Source: Epiperipatus broadwayi
Taxonomy: Eukaryota; Onychophora; Udeonychophora; Euonychophora; Peripatidae
DNA: 64,000 nucleotides
Assembly (NCBI GenBank): GCA_028023455.1
Contig: JAQFVV010000032.1
Location: forward strand, 2,850,001-2,914,000
Direction of reading: 5' to 3'
Under the pieces are notes generated by a model. It was given only the letters and a program-made list of their open reading frames with translations, did no database searches and was not told the DNA's origin. Shown in pieces: positions 59,820 through 64,000 of the stretch. The stretch's first letter is position 1; the number at the start of each line of letters is the position of its first letter. The position numbers were made by a program, and so were the translations under genes.

Positions 59820-60120
59820 GCAGACTGTACTGTCGCCGCTAGAGGCGCTGTTTCTGTGTTTTCACACAGAACATACAGGGTAGGGGCCTCAAAAGCAGAC
59901 GACGCTTTTTCTGCCGATAGGTGGCGCTGTTCACCATGCATACGCACAGCGACCTTCCACAAGCTGGCTGGCAGCTTGCGTCGTCTGCTACCAAGAACCT
60001 AGGTGGCGCTGATTGCCGTAAACACATCTAGCTTATGTGTCGTCTGCTATCAGAAACTACCAAGATTCTAGCCCACTACGCGGCGCTGTTTCTCCACGTT
60101 ACACACGGTAAAAACAGCAA
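59820..60120 (+). repeat. About 80-bp tandem cluster with CTCF-like motifs
   Basis: GGCGCTG recurs at 59,844, 59,923, 60,005 and 60,082 (spacings 79, 82 and 77 bp), each within a variant of TAGGTGGCGCTG. Shared side motifs are GTCGTCTGCTA (59,980 and 60,040; inverted at 59,896), CACACAG-type text after each core, and CCAAGA. The segment is much GC-richer than its surroundings. The cores resemble the CTCF consensus, best at 59,916-59,929 (GATAGGTGGCGCTG). Short frames on both strands here have no motifs and are not called. Confidence 0.65.
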
Positions 60121-61060
60121 CCTCTAAACGCCTCATTGCTAACGTTTATGAACATAGTACTTAAAACATTCAGGGCCTATAATGTACAGGGGTGAATAAT
60201 TTATAAAGGCATAACTATTTAAATATACGGTCAAACGTAATAATTTTACATTCTATTTCACCATTTCATGAATCGATGTATTTTTAAAGTATGACTTTGT
60301 AAAAAGCGATCTGTTTTTTTAATTATTTACTCTAAAAGTGGTTTTTTTTTTTGTAAATAAAACAAAACGTGAGTTTCGGTCTGTTTTTTTTTTTTAAAAA
60401 AAAAAAGCTAATTTTTTTCCCTACGGCAGTATATCGTTCAAAAATGTATTATTTTAAAAGATTATTGTTTGTAAAACTTTTTTTTTTACACTTTCAATTA
60501 ATATTTTCAATAAATTTTAAAGTAATATAAATTATATTTCGGTTTATAGATTACTATTTCGAAAAATAAAGTGTTAGTTGCGTGCTGGGTATACCTTGTG
60601 TGCTTGTTACTCACGAGCAATAATTCGAAGATATCTTTATCAAAACTTCCTCTCACAATAATATTAAAGGCATAAATATTTATTGAAATTGTATTTAAAA
60701 TTTTAGAATCATTTTAATAACTAAAAATATCATATACTCACAAGGAAATTTCAAAATAATAGGTTTAATAAGTACCGTATGAGAAAAGTAAGAGTCAGAA
60801 AAAAAAAAAAAAAGATTTAGAGCAAAATATATATACATTTAATATCTTTATTGATGGTTGGAATTTAAAAAGTTTCTTTCAAAACTGATGCTCGTGTTAG
60901 GCTTGTATACTGTTAAAATTAAAACTATTCGTCCTCATAAATAATTTGGAAGACATTGCCTGTCAAAATTGGATAATCATTGAAAATTATATATGATCTT
61001 AATAGCCTAAAATTCAGAAGCCTGATAGTACTGTCTTTGCCAGTGCACTGTTTCTTTCTT
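60121..61060. other. AT-rich non-coding sequence
   Basis: No gene is recognised. It includes long T and A runs near 60,340-60,410 and ends at the 3' end of the minus-strand LINE. Confidence 0.5.
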
Positions 61061-62210
61061 TCATTATTGATACATAAGTAAGAACAGGTAAAACACATTT
61101 ATTAAAAATCTTACTTTACAGACACGTAGATATATTTCCTTTTAGTATCAAGTTATTTCTACCAAAAGCACTCCAACCAAGTTTAATCCTATGATTAATT
61201 TCATCCATTATGTTTCCATATGTATTAATAATCTGACCAACTTGTTTGTAACTGTTAACTTCTTCTAACTCATCATAATCAATCTTTATTTTCATATTTT
61301 GAGAAAATCCATTAAACTTTACTTTAGTCTTTTAACATTTATCTTTAGTCCTACTTTCATCTGATAACTCCTGCAACATTTCCTGCAGCTCTGAAGCATA
61401 AGTTGCAAAAACAACTACATCATCTGCAAAATCTAAATGACTTAAATAATCTCCATTTACTTTCACTCCTTTAGCTTCCCATTTTAATCCACAAAATATT
61501 TCTTGCAGCACTGCTGTAAAAAGTTTTGGAGATATGGAGTCACCCTGTCTTACACTCTTCTCAATGTTGACTTTCCCAGTATCATTATCTAATCTGATTG
61601 TTGCTGTTGCATTTTTATAAATATTCTTTAAAATTTGACAATATCTTGGGTCTATACCTTGATGATCCAATGCTTTAATCACTGAAGAAAAGTTTATAGA
61701 TTCAAATGCCTTTTCATAGTCTACAAATCCAAAACATAATGGCAACTCATATTCATTTGTCCTTTCTATAACTTCTCTCAATACCTGGATATGATCTCCT
61801 GTACTAAAACCACTTTTAAATCCAGCTTATCTTGGTTGGGGGAAATCCAATGTTCTCTGTAGACGAGTTGTAACTATCTTGGTAAAAAATCTGTATGTAA
61901 CTGATAAAAGGCTGATAGGTCTGTAATTTCTAATATCCTCTTTATCACCTTTTTTAAATATTAATATTAATACTGCATTCTTCCAATCATCTAGTACATC
62001 TTTATCATTTAGACATTTGGTATATAACATTGCAAAAAAAAAATTCTATTTTTTCCCCTGCTTCTTTTAATATATCAATTATAATTCTACTATTACCTGG
62101 AATCTGGAATCTTTTCGTTCTTCATATATTTAATTGCATGTCTCACTTCTTCATTTAAAATTCTGGGTAATTCAGAAGATGTCATAGATATAGGAGGTAT
62201 TTCTTCTTTA

Positions 62211-62224
62211 TTACTATATAATTC
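62211..62224 (+). repeat. 14-bp target-site duplication, left copy
   Basis: TTACTATATAATTC recurs at 62,680-62,693. Removing the insert and one copy restores the LINE reading DFYKELYSNKEE across the joint. Confidence 0.9.
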
Positions 62225-62679
62225 ATCACATGATCACATTTCCTATATATGATCATGTGATGCTTAATGGTTTAACACCAATCCTGCCTAATAGGATAGT
62301 GGTGGCTATGGTTGTAAAAGAGCCAAAGACACCAAAATGTATGGGTGCTGAACTGAGTTCAGACCCATATGACTATATAAGCTATTGAGCTTAGATTGAA
62401 AATATTTTTTGTGTTTTCAATTTCAATCTCATAGTTTTGTAGTTAAGTAGAGATAAAAGATGGTTGCTAGAGGGTTGCATTAGATCCTAAGATCTAGATG
62501 CAGTGCTCTCAGATCCAAAGCTCCTCACTGACGAAGGCCACAAGCCAGAAACTAGTCTGGGGATATTGGATGAGTAGGCATTAGATAGGGATTTTATGCA
62601 CAAGCCTTCTGGCATCCATTGATTACTCTGTTTAGCACAGGTGGCAATACTGTATGGAGAGTTTTGCTCTGTTTACTAT
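62225..62679 (+). mobile_element. Retrozyme-like short retroelement inserted in the LINE
   Basis: A 455-bp insert flanked by the exact 14-bp duplication. The first 65 bases include a hairpin ATCACATGATC / GATCATGTGAT. The rest matches copy A at 57,665-58,060. It has no coding potential and no clear pol III boxes. A complete hammerhead fold lies at 62,522-62,563. A variable-length duplication over 10 bp indicates insertion by target-primed reverse transcription rather than by a DNA transposase. It could be a metazoan retrozyme, a hammerhead-bearing SINE, or a 3' fragment of a larger Penelope-like element. Confidence 0.75.
62522..62563 (+). ncRNA. Type I hammerhead ribozyme candidate
   Basis: Stem I: TCCTCA (62,522-62,527) pairs with TGGGGA (62,558-62,563) with one U-G pair. 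Core CUGACGA lies at 62,528-62,534. Stem II is GGC / GCC (62,536-62,538 and 62,544-62,546) with loop CACAA and a flanking A-A. GAA lies at 62,548-62,550. Stem III is the palindrome ACTAGT (62,551-62,556), followed by the cleavage-site C at 62,557 (GUC triplet). All conserved core positions are present. Such a short stem III is typical of hammerheads in Penelope-like elements and retrozymes, which cleave best as dimers; the palindrome would allow pairing between two copies. Confidence 0.65.
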
Positions 62680-64000
62680 TTACTATATAATTCTTTATAA
62701 AAGTCTTCTATCCATTTCATGATGTCATCTCTCTTTTTAGTAATAATTGCAGCTTTTTTTTTTATTGCAGATATGAATTTCCTACCAATACCAAAATGTT
62801 GTTTTACACTTTTGAGACTTTCATTCCCTTCTGCTGCTTTCCTTGCTAGTTCACAGTTATACTTTCTTATATCATTTTCAAATCTTTTCTGCATCATTTT
62901 ACAAAATTTGAGATATTCAATCCTTTTTAATGCATCATTTTTGTATATATTCATATTCCTTCTTTTTTTCATAAATTCTTTAGTCTCAGTAGAAATGTTA
63001 TTGGTCAAGTGCAGCTTTTTTCAACCAGCTATTTTTGTTGCAGTTTTTAAAAGTGTATCAGTTGTTTTCATATTAATTTCATTCAAATCTGAATCATGTT
63101 CAAAATCTACTAATACTTGAAAATTATTTGTAAGTTCTAATTTAAATTCATTAGAATGTTTCTGAAAATTAGGATTATCAACTGTAAATATTGTTTTTCT
63201 TAATAATTTTTGTCTCTCTAGTTTTGCATTAACATGTATTTCACATCTTACTAATCGATGATCACTTCCTCTGTTAAATTTATTAAGAACATTACAATCT
63301 TGAAATATGTATTTTCTGTTAGTCAAAATATAATCCAATTCTGCTGTATTTTCATTTGGATGCTTCCATGTCCATTTCCTTTTAAAATTTTTCTCAAAAT
63401 AATTCATAATATAAAGTTTTCCTTTTCCTGCAAACTCCACAAGTCTCTGTCCTCTCTCATTTCTATTAACATAACCAAAATTACCGCCAGCACTTTCATC
63501 TTTCATTTGTTTACCAATTCTAGCATTAAAGTCTCCCATAACAATTTTAAAATGTTGTTAACTCTGACCAAAAGCCTTTTGTGCATCCATATAAAAATCT
63601 TCTACTACTTCATCACTTTGGGAACTTGTTGGGGCATAAACCTGAATTATCTGCATTTGGTATCTGCTATTAAGTTATATAACTAATCTTGCCACTCTGT
63701 CCAATACACCATCAATCTCCACAATGTTGTTCTTCCACTTTTTATTTATAATGAATACTACTCCACTTGTATTTCCAATATTTGTGCCTTTGTAATAGAG
63801 TACATGTTCACTTTTTAAAACAATTGTCTCTTCGCCTTTTCTTCTAACTTCACAAAGTCCAATAATATCCCATTTAATATAAGACAGTTTTTCTTCTAAC
63901 TCTTGCAATCTTTCTTCACTTGAAAGTGATCTGCTGTTGTAAGTGCCTAAATAAAAAAGGCATGGGGATTCTGTGCAGCCTCTGCCTTCGGCCACCAACT

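Larger units (their letters stand above)
61065..63998 (-). pseudogene. RTE-clade LINE (AP endonuclease and reverse transcriptase), interrupted
   Basis: On the minus strand from the window edge: an apurinic-like endonuclease with GLCEVRRKGEE near 63,850, a QVYAPTSS segment near 63,640, MGDFNARIG at 63,539, ELDYILTNRK near 63,345 and GSDHRLVRCEI near 63,260. A linker follows. The reverse transcriptase has KGDKEDIRNYRPISLLS near 61,930, CFGFVDYEKAFESI (motif A) near 61,730, VRQGDSISPKLFTAVLQEIF near 61,545, and HLDFADDVVVFA (motif C) near 61,440. The tail reads INHRIKLGWSAFGR and NKCVLPVLTY to about 61,070. Stops occur near 63,675, 63,560, 63,018, 61,827 and 61,332, and a 455-bp repeat is inserted at 62,225. 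Both RT Asp-Asp residues remain, so decay is moderate. The 5' end lies beyond the window. Confidence 0.9.

Noticed and set aside
59817-60027. Overlapping 61- and 62-codon frames in the GC-rich cluster
   Set aside because: They follow from the tandem repeat having few stops; no motif and no consistent codon pattern.

Overview
This is a metazoan nuclear window: very AT-rich, with spliced coding sequence (a large internal exon with clear acceptor and donor), long non-coding stretches full of homopolymers and (TA)n, and a dense, layered load of eukaryotic transposable elements. Nothing prokaryotic or viral stands out. The mix (Penelope-like elements with a GIY-YIG endonuclease, Ty3/gypsy, an RTE-type LINE, a ZBED-like hAT, a piggyBac-like MITE and hammerhead-bearing repeats) fits an invertebrate, arthropod or lophotrochozoan. 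I cannot name the species.

The only host gene I can support is one large plus-strand exon at 21,072-22,491. It encodes the disordered N-terminal region and the first residues of the Sec7 domain of an EFA6/PSD-family Arf6 exchange factor. Its other exons were not recognised, so much of the window may be intron or flank of this gene.

Layout. 1-5.76 kb: AT-rich sequence with no recognised gene. 5.77-12.41 kb: a decayed hAT element with an exact 8-bp target-site duplication. A second element (7.68-10.36 kb, 39-bp TIRs, its own exact 8-bp duplication) sits inside it and is filled with a satellite-like array. 12.4-21 kb: AT-rich, with a dimeric short repeat (18.03-18.42 kb) and a SINE-like segment (about 18.66-18.89 kb). 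21.07-22.49 kb: the EFA6/PSD exon. 23.95-27.53 kb: two Penelope-like relics head to head. 29.32-40.85 kb: a giant inverted-repeat element with nearly identical arms; the left arm carries a 5'-truncated Ty3/gypsy pol between 226-bp duplicates, and the right arm is split by about 3.8 kb of unrelated sequence. 43.7-44.0 kb: a LINE tail relic. 46.4-48.0 kb: a hairpin MITE and a TTAA-flanked piggyBac-like MITE. 48.2-50.75 kb: a heavily decayed second gypsy. 51.56-53.08 kb: a third Penelope-like relic. 53.90-57.46 kb: a second long inverted-repeat element. 57.67-58.57 kb: a cluster of short hammerhead-containing repeats. 59.82-60.12 kb: a GC-richer tandem of about 80 bp carrying CTCF-like motifs. 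61.07 kb to the end: an RTE-clade LINE on the minus strand, split by another copy of the hammerhead repeat with a 14-bp target-site duplication.

The most interesting theme is self-cleaving RNA. The repeat at 62,225-62,679 can fold a complete type I hammerhead core with a palindromic mini stem III. A Penelope-like copy ends in a decayed hammerhead-like fold. The hairpin inside the 53.9-57.5 kb element keeps part of the same architecture. This suggests a retrozyme-like family, possibly mobilised by Penelope-like machinery. All coordinates marked approximate come from reading translations by eye; no similarity search or folding program was run.
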